Assembly (NCBI GenBank): GCA_963697705.1
Contig: CAVOPA010000005.1
Span: 1-64,000, forward strand
From: CAVUCH01 sp963697705
GTDB lineage: Bacteria; Acidobacteriota; Vicinamibacteria; Vicinamibacterales; JAENWD01
Length of the DNA stretch: 64,000 nucleotides
Reading direction: 5' to 3'
This document shows positions 25,439 to 34,696 of this stretch, one piece after another. The translations under genes and the position numbers were made by a program. Below the pieces are notes generated by a model that saw only the letters and a program-made list of their open reading frames with translations, was not told the DNA's origin and did not search any database. Each line of letters begins with the position of its first letter. Position 1 is the stretch's first letter.

Positions 25439-27313
25439 GCGTGAAGCCGACCGCCTGTCCGTCTTTCCGGTGGCCGAACCGGCGCGATAGAAGCCTTTGA
25501 CGGGACCGTCACTGGGACCCGACGCGCCAGTATTGTCCGGCGTGAACATGATGGCTTGATAGCCGCCGACGGTGTCGCCGTTGATCGACTCGACCGTGTG
25601 TCCCATCTGCCGCAGCTGCGGACCCACCAGCGCGAAGAGCTGCGACTCGAGCGTCAGCACGTTGGCGACCTGCATGTGCCGGAACCGGGCCATGTCGCTC
25701 GCCGCCTGCAGGTTCGCACCCAGGTCGAGGACGTCGAGCAGTACTTGCGCGATACCCTGCGCCTGCATGTCGCCGCCCATCAGCGTCACCGTCATCAGCG
25801 GGTGATCGTGCTGCATGACGAAGCCGGCCGATAGCGTGTTGAACGGCCGCTTGTGCGGCGCGATGACGTTCGGGCTCTTCGGATCCAGCGTAAACAACCC
25901 TCCGCGGTTGTGCAGCGTGATGCCGTAGCCGGGCACGACCAGTCCCGAGCCGAAGCCCATGTAGAGGCTGTTCACCCAGGCCACCATGTTGCCCCAGCGA
26001 TCGGCCGTCGAGAGCACGATCGTGTCGCCACTGCTGTCGACGCGCGAACCAGACGCGGTGCCGGAGGCGCGATTCGGATCGACGCGACCGCAGAGTGATG
26101 CCGCGTAGGCCTTGGACAGCAGCCGATCCAGCGGCACCGATGCGAAACTCGGATCCGCGTTGTAGGCGTACAGATCGGCGAACGCCAGCTTCTTGGCCTC
26201 GACGATGAAGTGCCAGTACTTCGGGCTGGCCGGCCCGAGGCTCGCCAGCGTCTGGCCCGGCGCCCACTGCGGCACGCACGCGTCCAGGATGTTCAGGATC
26301 TCGTCGCTCGCCCAGGTCTGCGCCGGCGGCGGCAGCGTGAACACGTCGTATCCGCGATGGCTCGTCTTCGCCGCCGTCGTCCACTCACCAGAGTACTGGG
26401 CGAGATCGTCGAGCGTCATCGTGCCGCCGACGGCAGTCGACTTCTCGATCATGGCGCGGGCGATCGCACCTGTGTAGAACCCGGCGCGGCCCTGCTGCTG
26501 CAGGATCCGGAGCGTTCTGGCGAGACCAGGATTGCTGAAGATGTCGCCCGCAGCCGGGGCGTGCCCGTTCACGTACCATGTCGCGATCGCATCGGGATCC
26601 ACCTGCGTGCAGCAACCGCGAGGATCGCCTGGTGTGGGCCCGAGCCCCTTCGGGAGCGTCCAATCGTGCGCGATGCGCTCGGAGACGGGGAAACCCTGCT
26701 CCGCGTAGTCGATGGCCGGCTGCAGGGTCTCCTTGAACGTGAGGGTGCCGAACCGATGCTGCACTTCATCCCAGCCCCATGCGGCGCCGGGTACCGTGAC
26801 TTCCAGGATGCCGCCCGGCGGCATTCCGGATCCGGGCGACCAGTTGGCAGGGTCCCACGAGTACCCGAGCGTGTTCATGTGCTCGAGGGTCGCACCGGTT
26901 GGCGCCTTGCCGCTCGCGTTCAGTGTGTAGAGCTTGTTTTCGCGGGCGATGTAGATGATCGCGAACAGGTCGCCGGCCGGGCCGACGTTCATCGGCTCGA
27001 CGACGCTGAGCACCGCCGCGGTGGCGACGGCAGCGTCGATCGCGTTGCCGCCCTTCTTCAGGATGTCGAGCCCAGCCTGCGCGGCGAGCGGGTGGCTGGT
27101 GGCGACGATTCCGTTGCGCGCCATCACCTCGGAGCGCCGCTGCAGGGGCCAGCCTTCGGATCGATCGCCAGGCACCGCGCTGCACCACGCCGGAACGGGC
27201 GTGGCGCTACAGGACTGCACCGGCGACTGCGCGCCGACGACCGCCGCGGCGCTCGCCAGGACGGCAATGAAGAGACCTGCACGCAATCGCTCGAACCGCT
27301 TCACGACACCCAC
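25385..27313 (-). CDS. ggt: Gamma-glutamyltransferase (glutathione hydrolase) family protein
   Basis: This 642-residue Ntn-hydrolase is made as an exported proenzyme that self-cleaves. It has a signal peptide (AGLFIAVLASAAAVVGAQ), then MARNGIVATSHPLAAQAG, ILKKGGNAIDAAVATA and VEPMNVGPAGDLF typical of the large subunit. The small-subunit start SSGDTIVLSTADRWGN contains the candidate nucleophile Thr. The glycine-rich GFGSGLVVPGYGI and PHKRPFNTLSAG segments follow. The family cleaves or transfers gamma-glutamyl groups, for example from glutathione, in the periplasm. The GTG at 27313 was chosen because GGGAGGG precedes it by five bases; the frame is open to 27349. The last ~17 residues (ELTCVGYGSG and on) are encoded by the inserted hairpin element, so the natural C-terminus has been replaced. 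Confidence 0.88.
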   Translation of the reverse strand: MGVVKRFERLRAGLFIAVLASAAAVVGAQSPVQSCSATPVPAWCSAVPGDRSEGWPLQRRSEVMARNGIVATSHPLAAQAGLDILKKGGNAIDAAVATAAVLSVVEPMNVGPAGDLFAIIYIARENKLYTLNASGKAPTGATLEHMNTLGYSWDPANWSPGSGMPPGGILEVTVPGAAWGWDEVQHRFGTLTFKETLQPAIDYAEQGFPVSERIAHDWTLPKGLGPTPGDPRGCCTQVDPDAIATWYVNGHAPAAGDIFSNPGLARTLRILQQQGRAGFYTGAIARAMIEKSTAVGGTMTLDDLAQYSGEWTTAAKTSHRGYDVFTLPPPAQTWASDEILNILDACVPQWAPGQTLASLGPASPKYWHFIVEAKKLAFADLYAYNADPSFASVPLDRLLSKAYAASLCGRVDPNRASGTASGSRVDSSGDTIVLSTADRWGNMVAWVNSLYMGFGSGLVVPGYGITLHNRGGLFTLDPKSPNVIAPHKRPFNTLSAGFVMQHDHPLMTVTLMGGDMQAQGIAQVLLDVLDLGANLQAASDMARFRHMQVANVLTLESQLFALVGPQLRQMGHTVESINGDTVGGYQAIMFTPDNTGASGPSDGPVKGFYRAGSATGKTDRRSASRPELTCVGYGSGCQVPGP

Positions 27314-27413
27314 GCGTACCCTCCCAATCGCCGCAGTTGTCGGCGCCACCGTGCACCAATGCGGCTGATGTGCTGATCGTAGCCGGCGCCGAAGCGCGCT
27401 GGAAGCCCGGACA

Positions 27414-28169
27414 TCAAGCCTTGAGGCGCCTCGTCACGGCAGGGCTCGTGAGTTCCCGGAGCGCATCTCTCCCCACCCACCGTGCCGTAGCGTCGTTCGA
27501 GTTCGCCAGGCGCCGCCCCACCATCACGGCCGTGGAGTTGAGGGCGCGATTTCGTTTGCCGATCGCGCGCAGGGCCATGTTCGTGGCCTTCTTGACAAAA
27601 TGGCGTTCGTCACCGGCTTCGCGTTCTATGAGGGCGAGGCCCTGTTCGAAGAGCTCATCGCCAGCACGCGTGTCGTGCACGGTGAGACTCCATAGCAGCG
27701 CAAACGCCGTGCGCTTCTCGAACTCGTTGCGCCTGCTGCTCCACTGGACGACCTTGGTCCATGCGTGCGGCGTCCGGTCGAACAGGTTGAAGCTCATCGC
27801 GTCGCAGAATGCCCAGTTGTCGAAGTCCTTGCACCACCGCTCCATCTGAGCGGCCGTGAGCCGCTCCGGATCGCCGACGAAGGAAGCGAGCATCCGCGCC
27901 TCGTACACGCCAGTTTCCCAGAGGGCGACCGCGAGCCGCTGGTTGCGTCCGAGCATCGTGCCGAGCGCCTTGATGTCTTTCATCGCGACGCCGTAGGCGT
28001 GGTCCGAAGGGATCGAATAACGCGCCATCCCTTCGAGGGTGACCCTGGTGCTACGCCCCTTCAGCCATGCGAGCGCGAACTCGACCTGATCCTGGACCGA
28101 CCGCTTCGACGGGTTCGGCGATTCGGGACCGCGTCCACGTGCCTTGGGCGCATCCTTCACTTTTTTCAT
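27414..28169 (-). CDS. AlkD-like DNA alkylation repair protein
   Basis: This 251-residue protein starts with a basic tail (MKKVKDAPKARGRG) and continues as helical HEAT-like repeats of the AlkD family. Recognisable segments are YSIPSDHAYGVAMKDIK, ALWETGVYEARMLASF, KDFDNWAFCDAMSFN and KRTAFALLWSLTVHD. AlkD-type glycosylases remove alkylated bases from DNA using a HEAT-repeat groove. The conserved acidic and aromatic residues around NWAFCDAM are present, but activity is inferred from the family only. It lies downstream of the cupredoxin-like gene on the same strand, 90 bases away, with no obvious functional link. Confidence 0.8.
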   Translation of the reverse strand: MKKVKDAPKARGRGPESPNPSKRSVQDQVEFALAWLKGRSTRVTLEGMARYSIPSDHAYGVAMKDIKALGTMLGRNQRLAVALWETGVYEARMLASFVGDPERLTAAQMERWCKDFDNWAFCDAMSFNLFDRTPHAWTKVVQWSSRRNEFEKRTAFALLWSLTVHDTRAGDELFEQGLALIEREAGDERHFVKKATNMALRAIGKRNRALNSTAVMVGRRLANSNDATARWVGRDALRELTSPAVTRRLKA

Positions 28170-28259
28170 TTCTAGACGGGTAATGATGAGAGTGACACAT
28201 CAGAACTCAGATGAAAGTCGTCTTCATCGAGTGGGACAGGCGCAGCTATTCACGATTGA

Positions 28260-28598
28260 TCAATTCACCGTGATCGTCCCTCTCAGCATGTCCATGCCGC
28301 ATGCGAACGCAATTTCTCCGCTACTTTGCGGAGTGAACCGCACTTCCACAGGCTTGTTCAACGGCAGGGCACGCGTGATCTTGAGAGACGGGAACACGAC
28401 CTCCTTCGCGCAGGTTGCATCGGTGACCCGCACGAATGTGATGGTCACGGCCTCACCGCGTTTCACCTGGAGCTTGCCAGGCTTGAAACCATCGGTGTCA
28501 ACAACGACGCGGGCCGATTGCGCGGCCGCGGCACTCCCACCGACGGAATGCCCGAGCACTGACCCAAGCAGCAGGACGAGGCACAACATTCGCATCAT
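28260..28598 (-). CDS. Exported cupredoxin-like domain protein
   Basis: This 112-residue protein has a signal peptide (MLCLVLLLGSVLGHSVGGSA) and a single cupredoxin-like beta-sandwich: VDTDGFKPGKLQVKRGEAV, then TITFVRVTDATCAKEVVF and a closing SSGEIAFACGMDMLRGTI. The Cys in DATCAKE and the CGMDM segment are likely metal ligands, as in stand-alone Cu-binding cupredoxin_1 domains. The ATG at 28598 follows GGAGGAG by nine bases; two more ATGs follow in frame. It probably binds copper in the periplasm. The substrate or partner protein is not evident from neighbours. Confidence 0.75.
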   Translation of the reverse strand: MMRMLCLVLLLGSVLGHSVGGSAAAAQSARVVVDTDGFKPGKLQVKRGEAVTITFVRVTDATCAKEVVFPSLKITRALPLNKPVEVRFTPQSSGEIAFACGMDMLRGTITVN

Positions 28599-28777
28599 CC
28601 TGCTATGCTCCTCCGCCGCGCTGCCCAGCGCAAGGGGCCTCATGCCTCTCACCCCGCAGGCCGCGGCGACGCGCCTCGCGACGCATGGGTGTATCAAGAA
28701 GGACGCCGACAATGGCAACATCCGGAAGGAGCGCGTGTCAGGCGACAGCGATCGGATCCGGACGGCGACGGGCGATG

Positions 28778-29635
28778 CTACGCGCGAAACTCCGCTGCGT
28801 AATCCGTAGCCCACTCGAGAAAAGGTCGTGGCGCTCCGCCCGTGATCGTTGCGAAGCTGGAGCTCACAAACGCCGGCTGGCCGAGTGCTGCTCCCCACGC
28901 GTTGAGCAGCATGTTGATGAACACCGGTGAACCCAGGACCGGCAGCAGCTCCGATCGCGCTTCGTCCGGCGTCATCTGTTCAACCTGCAGCGATCGGCCA
29001 ATCGCGCGGCCGATCGTCTGGATCTGCTCGGCCTGCGTGAGCGATTGCGGGCCGGTCACCACGTATTCGGAACCGGCATGACCGTCGTCGCACAAGGTGC
29101 GAACGACGACGGTCGCGATGTCGCGCTCATCGGTCGGAGCCGTCGGCGAATCCAGGTAGGGCCAGCGGATCACGCCGCCGGCGCGAATCTGCGGTCCCCA
29201 GAAGTGCCGCGCGTTAGCGGCGAACATGCCGGCGCGGACGAACGTCCATGCCAATCCCGATTGTTCAATCGACCGTTCCATACGTTCGGTAACCGCGCGC
29301 GAGGGGTTGGGTTGCTGAAAGAATGGATGGGGCGTTTTGAGAGGTGCGGTGAGGTACACGATCCGCCGTGCATGCTTCGCGATTCTCTCGAGCGCGCCGT
29401 CGATCGCTTCCGACGGCGCGACCCACACCAGGAACACCGTGTCGATCTCCTGCAGGCAGGAATCGAGACTTTCGGGAACCGTGAGATCGCCGCGCACGAC
29501 GTCGACATGCGCCGGCAAACATGCGGCGTCCGGATCTCGAGTCATCGCACGACACCAGGCGCCCGCGGCCGTCAGCTGCTCGACAACGTGACGCCCGATG
29601 TGACCAGTGGAGCCGGTGACGAGGATGCGATTCAT
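28778..29635 (-). CDS. NmrA-like NAD(P)-binding atypical SDR protein
   Basis: This 285-residue cytoplasmic protein has an N-terminal Rossmann fold with VTGSTGHIGRHVVEQL (GxxGxxG) and a later VDVVRGDLTVPESLD strand. The active-site region lacks the classic YxxxK, as is usual in NmrA-like and atypical extended SDRs that sense redox cofactors or reduce quinones. The C-terminal half (WTFVRAGMFAANARHFW, DERDIATVVVRTLCDDG, YVVTGPQSLTQAEQ) closely follows that group. The ATG at 29635 places the Rossmann motif at residue 6. A fragment of a quinone-oxidoreductase-like gene follows on the opposite strand. Confidence 0.82.
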   Translation of the reverse strand: MNRILVTGSTGHIGRHVVEQLTAAGAWCRAMTRDPDAACLPAHVDVVRGDLTVPESLDSCLQEIDTVFLVWVAPSEAIDGALERIAKHARRIVYLTAPLKTPHPFFQQPNPSRAVTERMERSIEQSGLAWTFVRAGMFAANARHFWGPQIRAGGVIRWPYLDSPTAPTDERDIATVVVRTLCDDGHAGSEYVVTGPQSLTQAEQIQTIGRAIGRSLQVEQMTPDEARSELLPVLGSPVFINMLLNAWGAALGQPAFVSSSFATITGGAPRPFLEWATDYAAEFRA

Positions 29636-29802
29636 TGACTGATCAGGCAGAAGAATTCAGGACTCCGAGGACGAGGAGCCCGTATTCTACGGCCGCGAAC
29701 CGATGCACTCTCGAAGTGACGCCCGTTCGTTGGCGCGAACGGCCGCGAGTCTACTCCGATACTGGGTCCGCCCACCAGCGCAGGAGCGCCGAGAGGAGGC
29801 AG

Positions 29803-30206
29803 ATGTCCATGAAACACATGCGCATCATCGTCACTCATTACGGCGGGCCCGACGCCCTTCGGGTGGTTGAGGAGGCAACACAACGTCGCTACGTGCGGAG
29901 CTGGTCGAATCGTACGCCGCGATCGCTTCATGGCATCCCTGTACGCGCGTCATCGCCGGCGGCTGGCTCTCCCGGGGAAGCGGCATCGTCCCCTACAGCA
30001 TTCAGACGCTCAAGCGTCTCAAACCGGACCTGTTTCGGCAGGACTTGCTTGCGCTGCTCGAACTGCTTCAACAGCAGGGGATCAAGCCGCTCATTGCGCA
30101 CCGATTCCCCCTCGCCGACGCAAGACGCGCGCAGGAGCTGCTCGCGAAGGGAGGAGTCATAGGCAAGATCGTGCTCGTGCGCGACGCCCGACCAGCAACG
30201 GCGTGA
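29803..30206 (+). pseudogene. Quinone oxidoreductase (MDR family) with large internal deletion
   Basis: The 5' end encodes MKHMRIIVTHYGGPDALRVV, the usual start of a zinc-independent quinone oxidoreductase, behind a good GAGGAGG. After about 25 codons most of the gene is missing. In another frame the 3' end resumes as GIVPYSIQTLKRLKPDL, FRQDLLALLELLQQQGIKP, then AQELLAKGGVIGKIVLV and a stop at 30204. The Rossmann domain is gone, so no functional enzyme can be made. The reductase family is clear; the original substrate is not. Confidence 0.75.
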
Positions 30207-30357
30207 CAAAGGGGCCATCACAGCTCACTGGCCGATCGGACTCCCGGTCGTCAGACCGTACTCGGCGAGCAGACTTTCGCGCCGCCGCCGGTTGCGTCAC
30301 CGGACAGAACGCTGGTCACAGCGGAGAAAGTCAACACACGGATCGTGGAGACCCCAG

Positions 30358-30708
30358 ATGTGCGACGACGTGGAGTTTCTCGAGCAGATCTATCAGTGTT
30401 TCAATGCTCGTGACATCGAGGCCGTGCTCGCTGCACTGCATCCCGATGTCACATGGGCCAATGGCTTGGAGGGAGGGTACGTGCACGGCCGCGATGCCGT
30501 GCGGAGCTATTGGACGCGACAATGGGCAACGATCGACCCGCGCGTCGAGCCGACCGGCTTTTCAACCGGCGCGGATGGCGAGATCGTCGTCCAGGTCCAC
30601 CAGACTGTGCGCGATCTCCAGGGAGCGGTGCTGATAGACCGCATGGTCGGGCACATCTTCACGATCGAGAATGGCTTGATCACCCGCTTCGAGATCCGCG
30701 AGGCGTGA
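30358..30708 (+). CDS. SnoaL-like / NTF2-fold small protein
   Basis: This 116-residue protein begins MCDDVEFLEQIYQCFNARD and contains AVLAALHPDVTWANG, GRDAVRSYWTRQWATI and HIFTIENGLITRFEIRE. This is the helix-plus-curved-sheet pattern of ketosteroid-isomerase-like SnoaL proteins. These fold into a cone holding a small hydrophobic ligand; function varies and is not assigned here. The ATG at 30358 was preferred because the frame upstream encodes an Arg-rich non-homologous stretch. It has no signal peptide. Confidence 0.7.
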   Translation: MCDDVEFLEQIYQCFNARDIEAVLAALHPDVTWANGLEGGYVHGRDAVRSYWTRQWATIDPRVEPTGFSTGADGEIVVQVHQTVRDLQGAVLIDRMVGHIFTIENGLITRFEIREA

Positions 30709-30723
30709 GAGCCCGGGCGAGCA

Positions 30724-31061
30724 GCGGCGAGGCAGGCGAGCACCGGCATCACCTTCGGCTCGAGCCCGGTCGCGAAGTTAAACCCACAACTCGCTTGAGT
30801 TGATGGTTGACGCGGGTCCTGTCGCCGGACAGCCCCACCCGCGGCCACCCCACCGCGCACAGTCCGCGCGGCGGGGGCCCCGGCGGCCGGCGCCAAAAGC
30901 ACTCGCCACGAGGAAGGCGCCTGCGCGGCGGGCGGGGCGGCCCCGTCCGGCGCCACCCGCTTCGGAGCATCAACTCAAGCGAGCGACGGTTTAGAGACGC
31001 GGTTGAGCGGCGGCTCGACCTGATGGCTCGCGCCGATCCAGAACGCGTCCGGCACGGTCAT
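30724..31061 (-). pseudogene. 5' remnant of a winged-helix/PD40 regulator split by a MITE
   Basis: On the minus strand this starts MTVPDAFWIGASHQVEPPLN and, after an inserted element at 30781-30991, resumes as ATGLEPKVMPVLACLA. It is the first ~45 residues of a winged-helix domain like those at 39333 (DAFWIGESHQVEPSLNRV) and 36907. The rest of the gene is absent; the sequence runs into the end of the SnoaL-like gene. It lies directly downstream of the TonB receptor at 31088-34691. Removing the insert plus one TA restores a continuous frame (LNRVSNFATGLEPKVM). Confidence 0.8.
30781..30991. mobile_element. 211-bp MITE with terminal inverted repeats and TA target duplication
   Basis: The ends are imperfect inverted repeats of about 24-25 bases, both starting AACC and sharing CTCGCTTGAGTTGATG. 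TA flanks each side (30779-30780 and 30992-30993). The interior is very GC-rich, palindromic in places, and encodes no transposase. A TA target and this size fit a non-autonomous element mobilised by an IS630/Tc1-mariner-type transposase; the family is inferred. Precise excision restores the reading frame of the host remnant. Confidence 0.8.
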
Positions 31062-31087
31062 GTCGCGTACAGAGACGGGACTGCCCG

Positions 31088-34000
31088 CTAGAAATAGTAC
31101 TTCAGCACGAACTCGATGACCCGGTGACCACGCAGGATATTGATCCTCCCGAAGTTCGCTTTCGTGACGTCCGTGAACGAATACCCGCCGGCGGGATCGC
31201 ACACGCCGTCGGCGTAACCGCCGACGCCGTTCGGCACGTGATCGGCGCGGCGGTTGCACCTCGTGTCGAGCGTCAGATCCACGTCGTTGGCGATCGCGGT
31301 CGCCGCGGAGGCAGTGTTGAAGATGTTGAAAAAGCCCGTACGGAACTGCAGCTTCTGCGAGCCGCGCAGCGCGAAGTTCTTGAACACCGTCAGGTCGTGG
31401 GTCATGCGGGACGGTGTGCGGATGTCGTATGGCGGGACGAGCGACGGGTTGACGCCGAGGTCGGGCACGTCGATGCAGTCGACGTCGAGCAGCGTTTCGC
31501 CGACACGCGATCCACCGCGCCTCGGGTCACACGTGAACTCGGGCGCCAGCCCGTTCGACGGGCCGGCCGGTCCAACGACGTCCGGCGTCCCGAAGTAGGC
31601 CTGTGACACGCCGTTGCCCGCAGCCTCCCCCGAGAACGAGAGGTGGATGGGCACCCCGCTCGTGAACGTGGAGATCCCCGAGAGCTGCCAGCCGTCGAGC
31701 ACGGCACGGGCGAACGCGCTGCTTCGACGGCTCACGTCGGGCAGCAGCGCGTTCCACGAGACGCTGAAGACATGCCGGCGGTCGTCGTCGAGCACCCCGT
31801 AGGTTCGCGAGGCATCGAACGGATCGCGGTCCCCATAGTCCCCCCGCAACGTGCCTTGTGCCTGGCCGAGCGTATACGCCGCGAGGTACTGCAGCCGCTT
31901 GCCGGTCTGGCGGCTGAGCGTCACCTGCAGCGAGTCGTACCGTGAGCGGCCCTCGTAGTCGCTCGTGTAGATCGGTCCGTGAGCCTGGAACGGCCGCCGT
32001 GCGTTCACCACGCTCGCATCGAGGTTGAGGCGATTGACGGGTATCGAGAGATTGGCGTTGCCCTCGACGCCGCTGCTCAGCGAACCGAATGGCACCACGT
32101 TGCTCGCCATCGAGCTCACGAGGTGTCGCCCGCGCGTGCCCACGTACGCGGCCTCGACCACCTGGTTCCAGACGACGCGCCGCGCGAACGACACGCTGAA
32201 GCTGTCGGTCCTCGGGAACGTGAACGACGCCGGTGTCGGTGTCTCGATGCGCTGCGAGCCGAGCAGCACCTGGAACGGAATCAGGTGGAACGTGTCGTAG
32301 GTCAACCCCGTCTCGAGGCCCGCGGCGGTGAACGCGTCAACGTCCACGTGATAAGCGTTCGGTGGGGTGTTCAGCGCCGGCCCGGCCTCCACCGAGCCCC
32401 TGGGACGGTTCGCGAACATCCCGTACCCGCCGCGGAGCACGCTGACGCCGTCGCCGTGGATGTCCCACACGGCGTTCACGCGGGGCAGCGCGAACGGGCT
32501 GCGGTCCGGCAGCACCCCGAGCGGCGCCTGGCCCTTCGAGGCGTATCGCACGCCGTTCAACTGCGTGTCGTAGGGCGGATCGGTGAAGGCTCCCTGGGCG
32601 GGATCGTATGTGGTGGCGTCGAACCAGTTCCCGAGGCCGTTCAGCTCCGCGTTGTTGGTCCAGTGTCCGACGCGTAGCCCATACTCGAGGGTCACGTTCG
32701 ACCGGAGCTTCCAGCTGTCCTGTGCGAACGCGTCGACGTTCCACATGCGGAACTCCGAGTCCTTGACGCGCGTGCCCTGGAAGATCCGCGCGGGGCGGCC
32801 CACCAGCAGGTCGCCGATCTGGCTGCCGGTGCCTCCCGGTGTCCCCGGCGCGAAGAGCAGGTTGCCGTTCTCGTCGTTGTCGCCGTTCTGCTGCCGTTGC
32901 AGCCGATCGACGCTCAATCCGAACTTCAGGAGGTGCGCGCCGTGCACCTTCGTGAGCTTGTCTCCGAACAACAACTCGTCGTTGTGCGCGTAGATGTCGT
33001 TGAGATTGGGCCCGAAGTTGCCGAGCTGCCCGCCGCCCCAATGGCTGTTGAATGGCACGTACGGACTCTGGTTTGGAAAGACGCCATCGAAGCGGACGTT
33101 CAACGCGTCGAGCCTGAGTCTCGATACGTCGTCGTACGACGCGTCCAGCGTCTGCCGCGTGAAGGTGCCCAGGATCTCGTTGGTCATCGTCGGGCTCAGC
33201 ACCTGGACAATGGTGCCGGCGTACGAGTGCGCGCGATTGGTGCCGAGGCCTGGAGTCGGCAGTGCCAGGTCGGACGCGCTGTTCGCCCACGGTCCGCGAA
33301 GCCCTTCGGTGTCTTCGCGATCGCGCGAGATCCGGACGTACGCCTTCGTGCCGGCGCTGACGTTCCAGTCGAATCGCGCCCTCGCCTCCATCCGGTTGGT
33401 CGGCTCGAGGGCGCTGTAGACGTAGTTGTAGCGATTGTCGGCATCCGCGTAGTTCGGGCGCGGGTACAGGCTTGCCATCGCGAGGCCGAGCGGCGTCACG
33501 TAGGGAGCGAGATCGTTGCCGGGCGCCGGAGTGCCCGCGTCTGGGAACGAGGCCGGGATCAGCACGACGGAGGGGTGATTGAGGTTCTGACCGCGATTGG
33601 CGAGGAACTCGCTCAGATCGCCGGTGCGCGCCGCGTCGCTGATCGTGGTGCTCAGGCGGCTGCCGGAGTCCACGTCCTGACGCTGCACCTCGAGCCCGAA
33701 CCAGAAGAACAGCCTGTCCTTGTTGGCGTTGTAGCCTGAGAACGGCAGCGGAATCGGGCCACCGATGTTGCCGCCCGGGTAGTTGAACCGGCTCTTCGGC
33801 TTCTCGACGCCAGTGATCGAGTTGGAGCGATCGTTGGCCGCGACATGCCAGTCGCGCGCGTAGTCGTAGAGGCTGCCGCTCAGTCTCGAGCTGCCGCCCT
33901 TCGTGACCGCGCTGACGCTCACGGCGCCAGAGCCGAACTCGGCGCCGAAGTTCGAGCTCTGGACCTTGACCTCCTGGACCATGTCGTTGTTCACGCCGGT

Positions 34001-34691
34001 CATCAGCCCGCAGTTGCAGGACGCCTCGACGAGATTCGAGCCATCCAGGCTGACGGTGTTGTTCGAGGAGCGGATGCCGTTGACCGTGTAGCCCCACGTG
34101 TTGTTCGAGCCGCCGAAGAAGCTCACGCTCTCGAGCTGATTCTGATCGGGCGCCACCACGCCGGGCAGGATGCGGAGGAGCTCGAGGGAACTGCGGCCAA
34201 TGATCGACAGGTTGTCAATCTGGTGCGCGGTCAGCACGCCCTCGCGTGCGCCCGTCTCCGTTCGCAGCGCCTCCGCTGGCGCCGCCCGCACCGCGACGAC
34301 CTCGCTCTGGCCGGCGATCTCGAGGCGGATGGCCACGCCTCGCGAGTCGTTCGGACTGAGGACGATCCCGCGATGTTCGGTGGTCGTGAACCCTGACAGC
34401 TCGCAGCGCAGGTCGTACGTCCCGGGGAACAGACTGCTGAATGCGAACGCGCCACGCTCGTCGCTGACGGCGGTCCGCGTGGCCAGCGTGGCCGTGTTGA
34501 CGAGCGTGATCGTGGCGCCCTGCAGCACGCCGCCGCTGGCGTCGTCTACGGCGCCGCGCAACGTCGCAGTCGTCCCACTCACTTGCGCCGAGGACGTCAG
34601 CGGCGGATGACAACAGCAGGCACAGCAGACCGGCCCACAGCGTGCGCCGCGCAGCCTCCACCCGGCCGTCGGCGCCGGGACGCCGCAACAT
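31088..34691 (-). CDS. Oar-like TonB-dependent receptor, one frameshift in the signal region
   Basis: This receptor of ~1,200 residues has a leader (TLWAGLLCLLLSS) in one frame and, after a +1 shift near 34605, the mature protein in the next: VSGTTATLRGAVDDASGGVL (carboxypeptidase-regulatory-like domain), then a plug with SLELLRILPGVV, VNGIRSSNNTVSLDGSN, NFGAEFGSGAVSVSAVTKG and a long beta-barrel ending RGHRVIEFVLKYYF. The aromatic C-terminal residue suits BAM-dependent insertion. The start at 34691 is five bases after the stop of the upstream winged-helix/PD40 regulator, implying co-transcription. Such receptors import oligosaccharides, peptides or siderophores; the substrate is unknown. Only the leader is affected by the shift, so an alternative start could still give an unexported product. 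Confidence 0.87.
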
Positions 34692-34696
34692 GCCGG

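Noticed and set aside
30800..30994. Small ORFs inside the 211-bp MITE
   Set aside because: They are Pro/Arg-rich translations of palindromic GC-rich DNA and have no homology pattern.
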